From: Sinorhizobium meliloti
Lineage (GTDB): Bacteria > Pseudomonadota > Alphaproteobacteria > Rhizobiales > Rhizobiaceae
Direction: 5' to 3'
NCBI RefSeq assembly: GCF_035610345.1
Contig: NZ_CP141212.1
Location: 3,233,501 to 3,297,500, forward strand
Length of the DNA: 64,000 nucleotides
The translations under genes and the position numbers were made by a program. The notes beneath the pieces were generated by a model. That model saw nothing but the letters and a program-made list of their open reading frames with translations. It was not told where the DNA came from and ran no database searches. Position 1 is the first letter of the stretch. Each line of letters opens with the position of its first letter. Shown here in pieces: positions 28,777 to 37,086 of this stretch.

Positions 28777-29547
28777 ATGAGTGAAAGCAGTCTGGCCATT
28801 CGGAAATTCAGCGATCTCGCCAACCCTACCCGGTTCCTGGCGCTGACGGATCGCGTGCTGCCCTGGCTTGCTGCTCTCACGCTGCTCGTCTTTGCGGCCG
28901 GGCTCTGGCTCTCCTTCACCACCGAGGGCGACTACCAGCAGGGCGAGACGGTGCGCATCATGTATGTGCATGTGCCTTCGGCCTGGCTTTCCATGATGTG
29001 CTACACGGTCATGGCGATCTCCGCACTCGGCACGCTCGTCTGGCGTCATCCGCTCGCCGACGTCTCGGCAAGAGCCGCAGCGCCGATCGGCGCCTGCTTC
29101 ACCTTTCTGGCTCTCGTCACCGGCTCGCTCTGGGGCAAGCCCATGTGGGGCACCTGGTGGGTCTGGGATGCGCGGCTGACCTCGGTCTTCGTGCTCTTCC
29201 TCATGTATCTAGGGCTGATCGCGCTGAACCGCGCCATGGATGAGCCGAGCCGATCGGCGCGCGTCTCGGCCGTGCTTATCCTCGTCGGTTTCGTCAACAT
29301 CCCGATCATCAAGTTCTCGGTCGAATGGTGGAACACGCTGCATCAGCCTGCAAGCGTCATGCGCCTCGACGGGCCGACGATCGATCCGGAATTCCTGCGG
29401 CCGCTCATCGTCATGGCGATCGCCTTCACGCTCCTGTTCTTCACCCTGCATATCGCCGCCATGCGCAACGAGATCTGGCGCCGTCGCGTGGCCTCGCTCA
29501 GACGCCAGGCGGCGCGCAATGCCGGCCGGGAGCAGCTTTCGCCATGA
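28777..29547 (+). CDS. ccmC: Haem transporter/ligase subunit CcmC
   Basis: A 256-residue membrane protein with about six hydrophobic segments. The tryptophan-rich haem-handling motif is WGKPMWGTWWVWDARLTS, and haem-ligand histidines sit in the flanking periplasmic loops (YVHVPSAWLSM and NTLHQPASV). CcmC loads haem onto CcmE at the periplasmic face. Its stop overlaps the ccmD start by four bases. Confidence 0.96.
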   Translation: MSESSLAIRKFSDLANPTRFLALTDRVLPWLAALTLLVFAAGLWLSFTTEGDYQQGETVRIMYVHVPSAWLSMMCYTVMAISALGTLVWRHPLADVSARAAAPIGACFTFLALVTGSLWGKPMWGTWWVWDARLTSVFVLFLMYLGLIALNRAMDEPSRSARVSAVLILVGFVNIPIIKFSVEWWNTLHQPASVMRLDGPTIDPEFLRPLIVMAIAFTLLFFTLHIAAMRNEIWRRRVASLRRQAARNAGREQLSP

Positions 29548-29720
29548 TGAGCCATGCCGCCTATGTCATTGCCAGCTACGCGGTTGCCGCCGCCACCGTA
29601 GCCGGACTCATCCTCTGGGTCCTCACCGACGGCCGCGCCCGCAGGCGCGAATTGCAGCAGCTCGAGGCCGCCGGGATCCGCCGCCGCTCCGCGGAACTGC
29701 CAGCCGGAGGGGGCAAATGA
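29544..29720 (+). CDS. ccmD: Haem exporter accessory protein CcmD
   Basis: A 58-residue single-pass membrane protein. It begins MMSHAAYVIASYAVAAATVAG, runs through one hydrophobic helix and ends in a basic tail (DGRARRRELQQLEAAGIRRR). This layout is the CcmD pattern; the protein helps release holo-CcmE from CcmABC. It overlaps ccmC upstream and the CcmG gene downstream, each by four bases. An in-frame ATG three bases on is also possible. Confidence 0.92.
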   Translation: MMSHAAYVIASYAVAAATVAGLILWVLTDGRARRRELQQLEAAGIRRRSAELPAGGGK

Positions 29721-30325
29721 CGAACGCTGAGACGCCGCAGGACGAGCGCAGGCCCGGAGCCCTCCGCTATCTCATGGCGGCGCTTCCGCTCCTCATCTTC
29801 GCGGTGCTCGCACTCATCTTCTGGAGCCAGTTGAACTCCGGCAGGGACGTCAGCGAAATCCCCTCGGCGCTGATCGGCACCAAGGCGCCGATGCTCGCCA
29901 TGCCGCCGCTCGAAGGGGCTGCAACGCCATCGGGCGAACCCATGCCGGCTCTCGACGACACGGCGGTCAAGGGCAAGCTCACGCTCGTCAATGTCTGGGC
30001 CTCCTGGTGCGTGCCCTGTCGGCAGGAGCATCCGATCATTCTTGAGCTGTCGAAAGACCCGCGCCTCACCGTCGTCGGCATCAACTACAAGGACCGGAAC
30101 GAAAACGCGCTGCGCTTCCTCGGCGAACTCGGCAACCCTTTCTCTGCAATCGGCGTCGATCCGAACGGAAAGGCGGCGATAGACTGGGGCGTCTACGGCA
30201 TCCCGGAATCCTTCCTCGTCGCCGCCGACGGCACGATCCTCTACAAGCGTGCCGGCCCCTTCGACGAAAAGAGCCTCAGGGAAGGGCTGCTGCCGGCGAT
30301 CGAGAAGGCGCTTGCGGGCTCGTAG
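29717..30325 (+). CDS. ccmG: Cytochrome c maturation thiol:disulfide interchange protein CcmG (CycY/DsbE)
   Basis: A 202-residue membrane-anchored thioredoxin-like protein. One N-terminal TM helix (LMAALPLLIFAVLALIFW) is followed by a periplasmic domain with the catalytic WASWCVPCRQEHP motif. The family acidic/GVYGIPESFLV cis-proline block is present. CcmG reduces the apocytochrome CxxCH cysteines before haem attachment. It is the last gene of the ccmABCDG operon here. ccmE, ccmF and ccmH are not in the window. Confidence 0.94.
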   Translation: MTNAETPQDERRPGALRYLMAALPLLIFAVLALIFWSQLNSGRDVSEIPSALIGTKAPMLAMPPLEGAATPSGEPMPALDDTAVKGKLTLVNVWASWCVPCRQEHPIILELSKDPRLTVVGINYKDRNENALRFLGELGNPFSAIGVDPNGKAAIDWGVYGIPESFLVAADGTILYKRAGPFDEKSLREGLLPAIEKALAGS

Positions 30326-30334
30326 GCCGCGACT

Positions 30335-30386
30335 GCCCCTCATCCGGCCTGCCGGCGACCTTCTCCCCGCAAGCGGGGCGAAGGTG
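30335..30386. repeat. RIME-like repeat
   Basis: The text CCCCTCATCCGGCCTGCCGG precedes a hairpin with arms CCTTCTCCCCGC and GCGGGGCGAAGG. It lies between the convergent ccmG and UPF0314 genes and may serve as a two-way terminator. Confidence 0.7.
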
Positions 30387-30430
30387 ACTCGCGGCGCCTC
30401 CTGAACCATCACTTCCCTTCGAAGGAGCGG

Positions 30431-31021
30431 CTAAACCCCCGCCTGCCAAGCCTTCACCGCATCGAGCGGCCAGACCAGCATCAGCACGTTGAGCGTCAGG
30501 TTGTCGCGCACCATATAGCCGGTGAAGAGTTCGAAAACGATGGCGATCGCGACCGTGGCTGCGACCGGCAGCCGCAAGGCGATGAGAAAGCCGACAACCA
30601 TGGCGAGCGTATCCATGGCCGAATTCAGGATGCTGTCGCCGAAATAGTCGAGCGAGATCGTCGCGGCCCGGTAACGGTTGATCACCACCGGCGTGTTCTC
30701 GACGATCTCCCAGGCGGACTCGATCACGGTCGCGAGAAGCAGGCGGGCGCTCCAGGGTTTGCCGCGCATGAGAAGGTGACCGAGGCCGTAGAAGAGAAAG
30801 CCGTGGATGACATGGGACGGCGTGTACCAGTCGGAAAGGTGCTGGGAGTTGCCGCTGGATTTGACGACGCCTTCCCAGAGCTTGATGTAGCCGCATTCGC
30901 AGATCCATAGCCGCCCCATCAGATGCTGCACGAGGACCTGGATTGCCAGCACGCCGAGGCAGGCAAGCAACCAGAGCGCCGCTCGTCGCTGCTTGTCCTG
31001 CGAGGCGGCCGCGATCGTCAC
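30431..31021 (-). CDS. UPF0314 / DUF2585 family membrane protein
   Basis: A 196-residue protein with about four hydrophobic segments. The block [20 protein letters not shown] and the later [19 protein letters not shown] and [18 protein letters not shown] are the UPF0314 signature found in rhizobia. The function is unknown. The start overlaps the stop of yciB by four bases, so the two are coupled in one transcript. Confidence 0.85.
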   Translation of the reverse strand: MTIAAASQDKQRRAALWLLACLGVLAIQVLVQHLMGRLWICECGYIKLWEGVVKSSGNSQHLSDWYTPSHVIHGFLFYGLGHLLMRGKPWSARLLLATVIESAWEIVENTPVVINRYRAATISLDYFGDSILNSAMDTLAMVVGFLIALRLPVAATVAIAIVFELFTGYMVRDNLTLNVLMLVWPLDAVKAWQAGV

Positions 31022-31671
31022 TCCGCGCTATCCTGTTCGAGCGAATGCTTCATGATCAGCGGCATCTGGGCGAGCGTGAAGAGGATGGTGATCGGCATGG
31101 TGCCCCAGACCTTGAAAGCCACCCAGAAGTCCGTCGAGAAGGAGCGCCAGATCACCTCGTTGAGCACGGCGAGGAACAGGAAGAACACGCCCCAGCGGAT
31201 CGTCAGCTTCCGCCATCCCTCCTCGTCCAGCTTGAAGGCGGCGTGGAAGACGTAGCCGAGCAGCGATTTGCCGAAGAGGAGGCCGCCGAGCAGGATCGCG
31301 CCGAAGAGCGTGTTGACGATGGTCGGCTTCATCTTGATGAAGGTGTCGTTCTGCAGCCAGAGCGTCAGCGCGCCGAAGACGAAGACGACGATGCCGGAGA
31401 CGAGCGGCATCATCGGCAGCGTGCGCGTCATGATCCAGGAAGCAATCAGCGCCGCCGCCGTTGCCGCCATGAACAGGCCGGTCGCGATGAAGATCGGCCC
31501 GCCGAGCTCGGCCAGCGCGGGAAAACGGCCAGCCAGCCACTCGCCCCGCGAATTGGCGAAGAAGAAGACCATCAGGGGGCCGAGTTCCAGCACGAGCTTG
31601 AGCAGCGGGCTTACCTCTGTCTTCGGCTTGGCGGCCTCGATCGTCGACATGTGCGGATCCTGTTCTGTCAT
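31018..31671 (-). CDS. yciB: Inner-membrane septation protein A (YciB/IspZ family)
   Basis: A 217-residue membrane protein with five to six hydrophobic segments. The start of the domain is [21 protein letters not shown], and [29 protein letters not shown] and [11 protein letters not shown] are family blocks. YciB is needed for normal envelope and septum formation in some proteobacteria. The ATG at 31671 follows a plausible context; MSTIEAAK further in is an alternative. It lies behind ftsY in the same direction and overlaps the UPF0314 gene. Confidence 0.88.
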   Translation of the reverse strand: MTEQDPHMSTIEAAKPKTEVSPLLKLVLELGPLMVFFFANSRGEWLAGRFPALAELGGPIFIATGLFMAATAAALIASWIMTRTLPMMPLVSGIVVFVFGALTLWLQNDTFIKMKPTIVNTLFGAILLGGLLFGKSLLGYVFHAAFKLDEEGWRKLTIRWGVFFLFLAVLNEVIWRSFSTDFWVAFKVWGTMPITILFTLAQMPLIMKHSLEQDSAE

Positions 31672-31747
31672 CTTCTGCCGCTCATAGCATCAGGATTGCG
31701 GCAAAACCATATCAACCGCGGTTTTGGCGCAAACCTCCTCCGCTTCG

Positions 31748-33379
31748 TCAAGGAGCAGCAACGCCGGCGATCGCCTCGGCGAAGTCCTTGGCTTCGAACG
31801 GTTCGAGGTCGTCGATCCCTTCGCCGACGCCGATGAAGTAAACCGGCAGCTTGTGCTTGGCGGAGATCGCCACCAGAATGCCGCCGCGTGCAGTGCCGTC
31901 GAGCTTGGTCATGATCAAGCCGCTGACGCCGGCGACGTTGCGGAATATCTCGACCTGCTGCAGGGCGTTCTGCCCTGTCGTCGCGTCGAGCGTCTGCAGC
32001 ACCGTATGCGGCGCGTCCGGATCGAGTTTTCCGAGAACGCGCACGATCTTTTCGAGCTCCGCCATCAGTTCGGCCTTGTTCTGCAGCCGTCCGGCGGTGT
32101 CGATGATCAGCACGTCCGCCTTCTGCTCGCGGGCACGCTGGAACGCCTCGTAGGCAAGCCCGGCCGCATCGGCGCCGAGCTTCGAGGAGACGATTTCGGA
32201 TTTCGTCCGTTCGGCCCAGATCTTCAGCTGCTCGATCGCCGCCGCCCGGAAAGTATCGCCGGCGGCCAGCATGACCTTAAGTCCCGCGCCGGAAAGCTTT
32301 GCCGCAAGCTTGCCGATCGTCGTCGTCTTGCCGGTTCCGTTGACGCCGACGACGAGGATCACGTGCGGCTTGTGGCTGAGATCGAGTTCCAGCGGCTTGG
32401 CGACGGGCGCCAGCACCTTGGTGATCTCGCCGGCCATGATGCGCGAAACGTCCTCGCCGGACACATCCTTGCCATAGCGCTCCGAGGCGAGCGTGTCGGT
32501 GACGCGCATCGCCGTCTCGACGCCGAGGTCCGCCTGGATCAGCAGGTCCTCGAGGTCCTGCAGCGTCGCCTCGTCGAGCTTGCGCTTGGTGAAGAGGCTG
32601 GCGATCTGGCCGGTGAGTTGCGACGAGGTGCGCGCAAGGCCCAGGCGAAGGCGCTGGTACCAGTTGAGCTTGGCTTGCGGGGCGGGCGCTTCTTCCGTGG
32701 GGCGCCTCTCGGCGGCGGCGAAGCCTTTGGGAAGGCTGGGTGCCAGGGGCTCGGATGGAGGCTCACCCCCCTCTGCCCTCCCCGGCATCTCCCCCGCGAG
32801 GGGGAGGATTGGGAGACGCACGCTCTCGTCCTCCGGCGCTGCCGTTTCATCTGCCGAAGAGCCTGCGCCTTCCGCACGGTCGTCTGCGTCAATCTCCGCC
32901 TCTTCGACGTCGGCTGCGATGGCGGCTTCGCGCTCTTCCTGCTCTCCCGAAGGGACAGAGGCGGGTGCCGAGAGCTCGTCGACAGTCGTTGGGTGTTCGG
33001 AAGGCCGCTCACCCTCCTCTTCCCTGCCGGGCATCTCCCCCGCAAGGGGGGAGATCGGATGCGGGACGCTCTCGCCCTGCTCCACAGTGTTTTCATCTGC
33101 GGTGGCAGCAGTGCTTACTGGCCCTTCCTCACGCGTGGTTTCGGCCGTTGGCGTGTCTGGCGCGAAGGAAACATCGCGATCGTCCGTGCTAGCTTCCGTT
33201 ACCTCGGCTGCACTACGATCTTCCTCGACCGGTGCCTGGGTCCCGCCCTGTTCTCCCGAAGGGACAGGGGGGGTTACCGCGACCTCATCGGCAGCGGCCG
33301 TCTCCTGCGGCGGCGCCGGTTTCTCTTCGACGGCATCCTTGCCGAAGGAGAAGATCTTCTTGATGAAACCAATCGCCAT
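31748..33379 (-). CDS. ftsY: Signal recognition particle receptor FtsY
   Basis: FtsY docks ribosome-SRP complexes at the inner membrane. The 543-residue protein has a short amphipathic start (MAIGFIKKIFSFGK), then a long acidic A domain to about residue 235, and the NG GTPase domain. The NG domain shows VGVNGTGKTTTIGKLAAKL (G1), DTFRAAAIEQLKIW, DTAGRLQNK (G3) and TKLDGTARGG (G4). The A domain holds two related segments, PISPLAGEMPGREEEGE (about 108-124) and PILPLAGEMPGRAEGGE (about 190-206). Each lies behind a copy of the VPSGEQ hexapeptide (about 39 and 142). The segments look derived from a dispersed DNA repeat. It lies 15 bases behind mtaB. Confidence 0.96.
   Translation of the reverse strand: MAIGFIKKIFSFGKDAVEEKPAPPQETAAADEVAVTPPVPSGEQGGTQAPVEEDRSAAEVTEASTDDRDVSFAPDTPTAETTREEGPVSTAATADENTVEQGESVPHPISPLAGEMPGREEEGERPSEHPTTVDELSAPASVPSGEQEEREAAIAADVEEAEIDADDRAEGAGSSADETAAPEDESVRLPILPLAGEMPGRAEGGEPPSEPLAPSLPKGFAAAERRPTEEAPAPQAKLNWYQRLRLGLARTSSQLTGQIASLFTKRKLDEATLQDLEDLLIQADLGVETAMRVTDTLASERYGKDVSGEDVSRIMAGEITKVLAPVAKPLELDLSHKPHVILVVGVNGTGKTTTIGKLAAKLSGAGLKVMLAAGDTFRAAAIEQLKIWAERTKSEIVSSKLGADAAGLAYEAFQRAREQKADVLIIDTAGRLQNKAELMAELEKIVRVLGKLDPDAPHTVLQTLDATTGQNALQQVEIFRNVAGVSGLIMTKLDGTARGGILVAISAKHKLPVYFIGVGEGIDDLEPFEAKDFAEAIAGVAAP
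32757..32832. repeat. Palindromic repeat copy inside ftsY (copy A)
   Basis: A CTCCCCGGCATCTCCCCC-type stretch with the hairpin CTCCCCC and GGGGGAG, in frame within ftsY on the minus strand. It matches copy B at 33003-33079 over about 75 bases and is related to the intergenic RIME-like family. It encodes PILPLAGEMPGRAEGGE. Confidence 0.7.
33003..33079. repeat. Palindromic repeat copy inside ftsY (copy B)
   Basis: The second in-frame copy, with GGCATCTCCCCC and a GCAAGGGGGGAGAT continuation. It encodes PISPLAGEMPGREEEGE on the minus strand. Short CTCCCGAAGGGACAG palindromes encoding VPSGEQ also occur twice, near 32946 and 33256. Confidence 0.7.
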
Positions 33380-33393
33380 GGGAATGTCCGCTG

Positions 33394-34668
33394 TCAGGCC
33401 GCAGCCATCTGTTTGCGCTCGATCGTCAGATGCTTGCCATTGTGGCCGGTGATTCCGACCGTCACAAGCGACCGCGGCTCAAGGCCGGCCGCATCTACGA
33501 GCGTGAAGTTTTCCGTATGGGCCAGACCGTTCATTTCCACAAGGATCGTCTGGCTGCTGCCGATCATGCCCTCGAGGTGGCCCGCATGAAGCTCCGCCCC
33601 CTTCGCACGCAGGCGCGCGGCACGCTCCTTGACAAGCGCGCGGTCGAGTTGCGGCATGCGGGCGGCCGGGGTGCCGGGGCGCGGGCTATAGGGGAAGACG
33701 TGAAGATGCGCGATGCCGCAATCCTCGGCGTGCCGCATGGCATTCTCGAACATCGGCTCGGTCTCGGTCGGAAATCCGGCGATCATGTCCGCGCCTAAGC
33801 TGATCTCGGGGCGCAGGCGCCGGACCTCGTCGCAGAAAGCGCGCGCATCGGCGCTCGAATGCCGCCGCTTCATGCGCTTCAGGATCAGGTCGTCTCCGTG
33901 CTGCAGCGAAAGATGCAGATGCGGCATGAAGCGCGGCTCCTCGGCGATGAGGTCGAGGAGGTGGCCGTCCGCCTCGATGCTGTCGATGGAGGAAAGCCGC
34001 AGGCGCAGGATTTCCGGCACCTGTTTCAGCAGGGTCTTCCCGAGAAGCCCGAGGGTCGGCGTTCCGGGCAGATCGGCGCCGTAGCTCGTGGCGTCGACCC
34101 CGGTCAGAACGATCTCGCGGTAGCCGCTTTCGGCAAGGCGTCTCGCCTGGTCGACGACGGCGCCCATCGGCACGGAGCGCGAATTGCCGCGGCCATAGGG
34201 AATGATGCAGAAGGTGCAGCGGTGGTCGCAGCCGTTCTGCACCTGGATGAAGGCGCGCACGTGCCCGTCTATGTGCTTCACCATCTGCGGCGCGGTGGCG
34301 CGCACGCTCATGATGTCGTTGACACGGAGTTTCTCTTCGGCCGAGACGCCGAAATCCGGCAGCGAGCGATAGGAGGCGCTCCTGAGCTTCTCCTCATTGC
34401 CGAGCACCGCGTCCACCTCCGCCATTTCGGCGAAGGTTTCCTTCTCGGTCTGGGCGGCGCAGCCGGTGACGATGATACGGGCGTGCGGATTTTCGCGGCG
34501 CGCCCGGCGGATCGCCTGTCGGGCCTGGCGCACGGCCTCGGCGGTGACGGCGCAGGTATTGACGAGGATGGCGTTGTTCAGCCCCGCCTTTTCGGCCTCC
34601 GCCCGCATCACTTCCGACTCATAGGTGTTTAGCCGGCAGCCGAAGGTTATGACCTCGACCCCGCTCAA
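33394..34668 (-). CDS. mtaB: tRNA t6A37 methylthiotransferase MtaB
   Basis: A 424-residue radical SAM methylthiotransferase that converts t6A37 to ms2t6A37 in tRNAs decoding ANN codons. The N-terminal UPF0004 domain has the cluster cysteines in [26 protein letters not shown] and [10 protein letters not shown], and the radical SAM motif is [23 protein letters not shown]-terminal TRAM domain follows ([12 protein letters not shown]). CRLN instead of the MiaB pattern supports MtaB. It overlaps the dapF stop by four bases and precedes ftsY by 15 bases, an operon dapF-mtaB-ftsY. Confidence 0.93.
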   Translation of the reverse strand: MSGVEVITFGCRLNTYESEVMRAEAEKAGLNNAILVNTCAVTAEAVRQARQAIRRARRENPHARIIVTGCAAQTEKETFAEMAEVDAVLGNEEKLRSASYRSLPDFGVSAEEKLRVNDIMSVRATAPQMVKHIDGHVRAFIQVQNGCDHRCTFCIIPYGRGNSRSVPMGAVVDQARRLAESGYREIVLTGVDATSYGADLPGTPTLGLLGKTLLKQVPEILRLRLSSIDSIEADGHLLDLIAEEPRFMPHLHLSLQHGDDLILKRMKRRHSSADARAFCDEVRRLRPEISLGADMIAGFPTETEPMFENAMRHAEDCGIAHLHVFPYSPRPGTPAARMPQLDRALVKERAARLRAKGAELHAGHLEGMIGSSQTILVEMNGLAHTENFTLVDAAGLEPRSLVTVGITGHNGKHLTIERKQMAAA

Positions 34669-35570
34669 AGGGCTCTCGCTCCGCTGTCGCCGCTCTCCGG
34701 CTCATTGCGTGCAAAGATGCCGGTGACGGGATCGACGGTGCCGGACCATTCCCATTCGGCCGGCCCCGTCATGATGACGTGGTCGTCGCGCTCGCGCCAT
34801 TCGATCTTGAGCGGACCGCCGGGCACGTTCACGGTAACCATCCGCTCCGTCCGGCCGGTTCTCGCACCGCTGACGGCGGCGGCACAGGCGGCCGAGCCGC
34901 AGGCAAGCGTCAGGCCGGCGCCGCGCTCCCAGGTCCGCAGGTCCATCTCCTGGCGGGAGCGGATGCGCGCGATGGAGATATTGGCGCGCTCGGGGAAGAT
35001 CGGATGGTTCTCGAGGAGTGGTCCGAACCGGTCGAGCTCGTAGCTCCACACATCGTTCTCGACCCAGAAGATCGCATGCGGATTGCCCATGGAGGCGACC
35101 GAGGGAGAGTGCAGCACGGGCGCATCGATCGGCCCGATCTGCAGCTCGATGCGCCGCGTGTCGTGGAATTCCTCCGCGAGCGGGATCTGGTCCCAGCCGA
35201 AACGGGGCTTTCCCATATCGACCGAGATCGTGCCGTCGTCGTGTTCCTTGGCTTCGAGAAGGCCCGCGACCGTATGGAAGAGGAAGGCTTTCCTGCCGGT
35301 CTCGGCCGCAAGCGCCTGGACGACGCAGCGGGTGCCGTTGCCGCAGGCCTGGGCCATCGACCCGTCGGAATTGACGATGTCGATCCAGGCATCGGTCCCG
35401 GCAGACTTCGGGTCATGAATTGCCATGATCTGGTCGAACTCGGTCGCCGGGTCGGCATTGAGCGCGATCGCAGCCTGCGGCGTCACGCGGTCCTTGCGCC
35501 CGCGCATGTCGACCACCAGGATCTTGTTTCCAAGCCCGTTCATCCTGGCAAATTGCACCTGATCGGCCAT
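34665..35570 (-). CDS. dapF: Diaminopimelate epimerase
   Basis: DapF converts LL- to meso-diaminopimelate for lysine and peptidoglycan synthesis. The 301-residue protein has both catalytic cysteines: [12 protein letters not shown] in the first half and [14 protein letters not shown] in the second. The start [21 protein letters not shown] is the usual N-terminus, so the ATG at 35568-35570 is preferred over one five codons upstream. It overlaps mtaB downstream by four bases. Confidence 0.95.
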   Translation of the reverse strand: MADQVQFARMNGLGNKILVVDMRGRKDRVTPQAAIALNADPATEFDQIMAIHDPKSAGTDAWIDIVNSDGSMAQACGNGTRCVVQALAAETGRKAFLFHTVAGLLEAKEHDDGTISVDMGKPRFGWDQIPLAEEFHDTRRIELQIGPIDAPVLHSPSVASMGNPHAIFWVENDVWSYELDRFGPLLENHPIFPERANISIARIRSRQEMDLRTWERGAGLTLACGSAACAAAVSGARTGRTERMVTVNVPGGPLKIEWRERDDHVIMTGPAEWEWSGTVDPVTGIFARNEPESGDSGARAL

Positions 35571-35662
35571 GTCGCGACTGTCCAAACCCTGGCCCCGCTT
35601 CGGAGGCGCCCTTCATTCGGGCTGTATATGGCGGAAAAGCCCGGAAATTACCAGTGCCGGCG

Positions 35663-36679
35663 TCATTCCCGTGCCGTCGGCGGGAGAGGGACGTCGAAGA
35701 CTTCTCCCGGTCGCAGCGCCCGGAAACGGTTTCGATCGATACCGTGCTTGGCGAGCGCAGTCTCCAGCGCCCGCAGCGGCTCCTCGACCCCCTCGTTGGT
35801 CAACCGGAAGGTGCCCCAATGGTGACCCGCCGCGTATTCGGCGCCGCATGCGACCATGCCTAGGACCGCCTCTTCCGGATTCTGGTGCTGAGAGGCCATG
35901 AACCAGCGTGGCTCGTAGCTGCCGAAGGGCAGGTTGGCGAGGCGGAAGCATCCGTGTTTTTCCCGCGCCGCACGATAATTGATGCCGTCGTGAAAACCTG
36001 TGTCGCCGACATGATAGATCTTGCCGGCCGGCGTCTCGATGACGAAGGCGGCCCAGAGCGCCATGCGCCGGTCGTTCGAGCGGCGAGCCGACCAATGGTG
36101 GCATGGCTCCGCATGGATGACCACGCCATCACCGAGGTCGAGCCGGTCGCCCCAGTCGACGACGGTAATCTCGGCACCCGCGACGGCGCGGCGAATGATC
36201 GTGTCGTTGCCGAGCGGCGTTACGAGATGCGGCGCATGCTTGGTGTGGAGCGAGCCGAGCGTGGCGAGATCGAGGTGGTCGTAGTGGTTATGGGTGACGA
36301 GCACGATATCGATCCGCGGCAGGTCGTCCATGAGAATGCCGGGCGGGTTGCGGCGGCGGGGTCCGGCAAACGTAAAGGGGCTGGCGCGATGCGACCAGAC
36401 CGGGTCGGTCAGGATGTTGAGGCCCGCGACCTGGATCAGCAGCGTTGCGTGACCCACCATGGTGACGCGGAGCCGCTCGCCGTCGACACTGGTATCCGGC
36501 CTCGCCTGCGGAAAGGGGCTGTCATAGTGGCGCGGCCATTGCTCGCGTCCACCGCCGGACTGCCAACGCAGGAGGTCGGCGAAGCCGCGCGGCGGTGTGC
36601 CGCCCGGATTGTAGAAGCGAATGCCGTCGAAGTGGTCCGAAACGGGCCCGCTATAGTAGGGATTGCCGCTTTTCTTCAT
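35663..36679 (-). CDS. Metallo-beta-lactamase fold hydrolase (NAPE-PLD/UlaG-like)
   Basis: A 338-residue MBL-fold protein. The metal motif THNHYDHLDLATL is present, and HATLLIQVAGLNILTDPVWSHRASP and YHVGDTGFHDGINY are typical of the UlaG/NAPE-PLD-like branch. A further His is in CHHWSARRSNDRRMALWAAFV. The start at 36677-36679 (MKKSGNPYYSGPV) matches the family N-terminus, and the longer upstream frame is not supported. The substrate is unknown; phospholipid-type or phosphodiester substrates occur in relatives. It is separated from dapF by 92 bases on the same strand. Confidence 0.87.
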   Translation of the reverse strand: MKKSGNPYYSGPVSDHFDGIRFYNPGGTPPRGFADLLRWQSGGGREQWPRHYDSPFPQARPDTSVDGERLRVTMVGHATLLIQVAGLNILTDPVWSHRASPFTFAGPRRRNPPGILMDDLPRIDIVLVTHNHYDHLDLATLGSLHTKHAPHLVTPLGNDTIIRRAVAGAEITVVDWGDRLDLGDGVVIHAEPCHHWSARRSNDRRMALWAAFVIETPAGKIYHVGDTGFHDGINYRAAREKHGCFRLANLPFGSYEPRWFMASQHQNPEEAVLGMVACGAEYAAGHHWGTFRLTNEGVEEPLRALETALAKHGIDRNRFRALRPGEVFDVPLPPTARE

Positions 36680-37086
36680 CGCTGCCTCGGTGGAGGGACA
36701 CCTGCAGAGAAATAGGCGCATTTGCCGCCGGATCACAGGGCTCGGGCAGGAGCGGCCGACAATTTCCTGATGATGCGACCGGACGGAGGTGATGGTCCTG
36801 CTCGCGTGTGGGAGCATAGGTGGAGCCCGAGCGCAGCGTCTCCGCGGTCGATCCTTGACTTTTCTCCCGGTTTGCTGTTTATCGCGGCGAATTCCTTCGC
36901 AAGTGATGACTTCCGAAGCCACCGACCGGGCCCCGCAAAGGTATAAAGAGAGCCCGGAGGTCAACACCCGACAGCGCGCTGCGCCCTCGGGTGGTTTTTG
37001 GCTTTGCGCCTTGTTTTCCGCGCGAAGGGACCCACGTTTCCGGACGAGCCGATCTATCGCAATCCGGAGACAAGAAGGAAGAGAAT
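36680..37086. other. Divergent intergenic region upstream of ffh
   Basis: The 407 bases between the MBL-fold gene and ffh hold a candidate ffh promoter at 36854-36882 and a TATAAA box at 36942 without a matching -35. I see no small gene or RNA gene with support. Confidence 0.5.
36854..36882 (+). promoter_or_regulatory. Candidate housekeeping promoter of ffh
   Basis: CTTGAC, a 17-base spacer and GTTTAT. The -35 matches the rhizobial consensus CTTGAC exactly and the -10 matches CTATAT at four of six. It would give a leader of about 195 bases before ffh. Confidence 0.5.
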
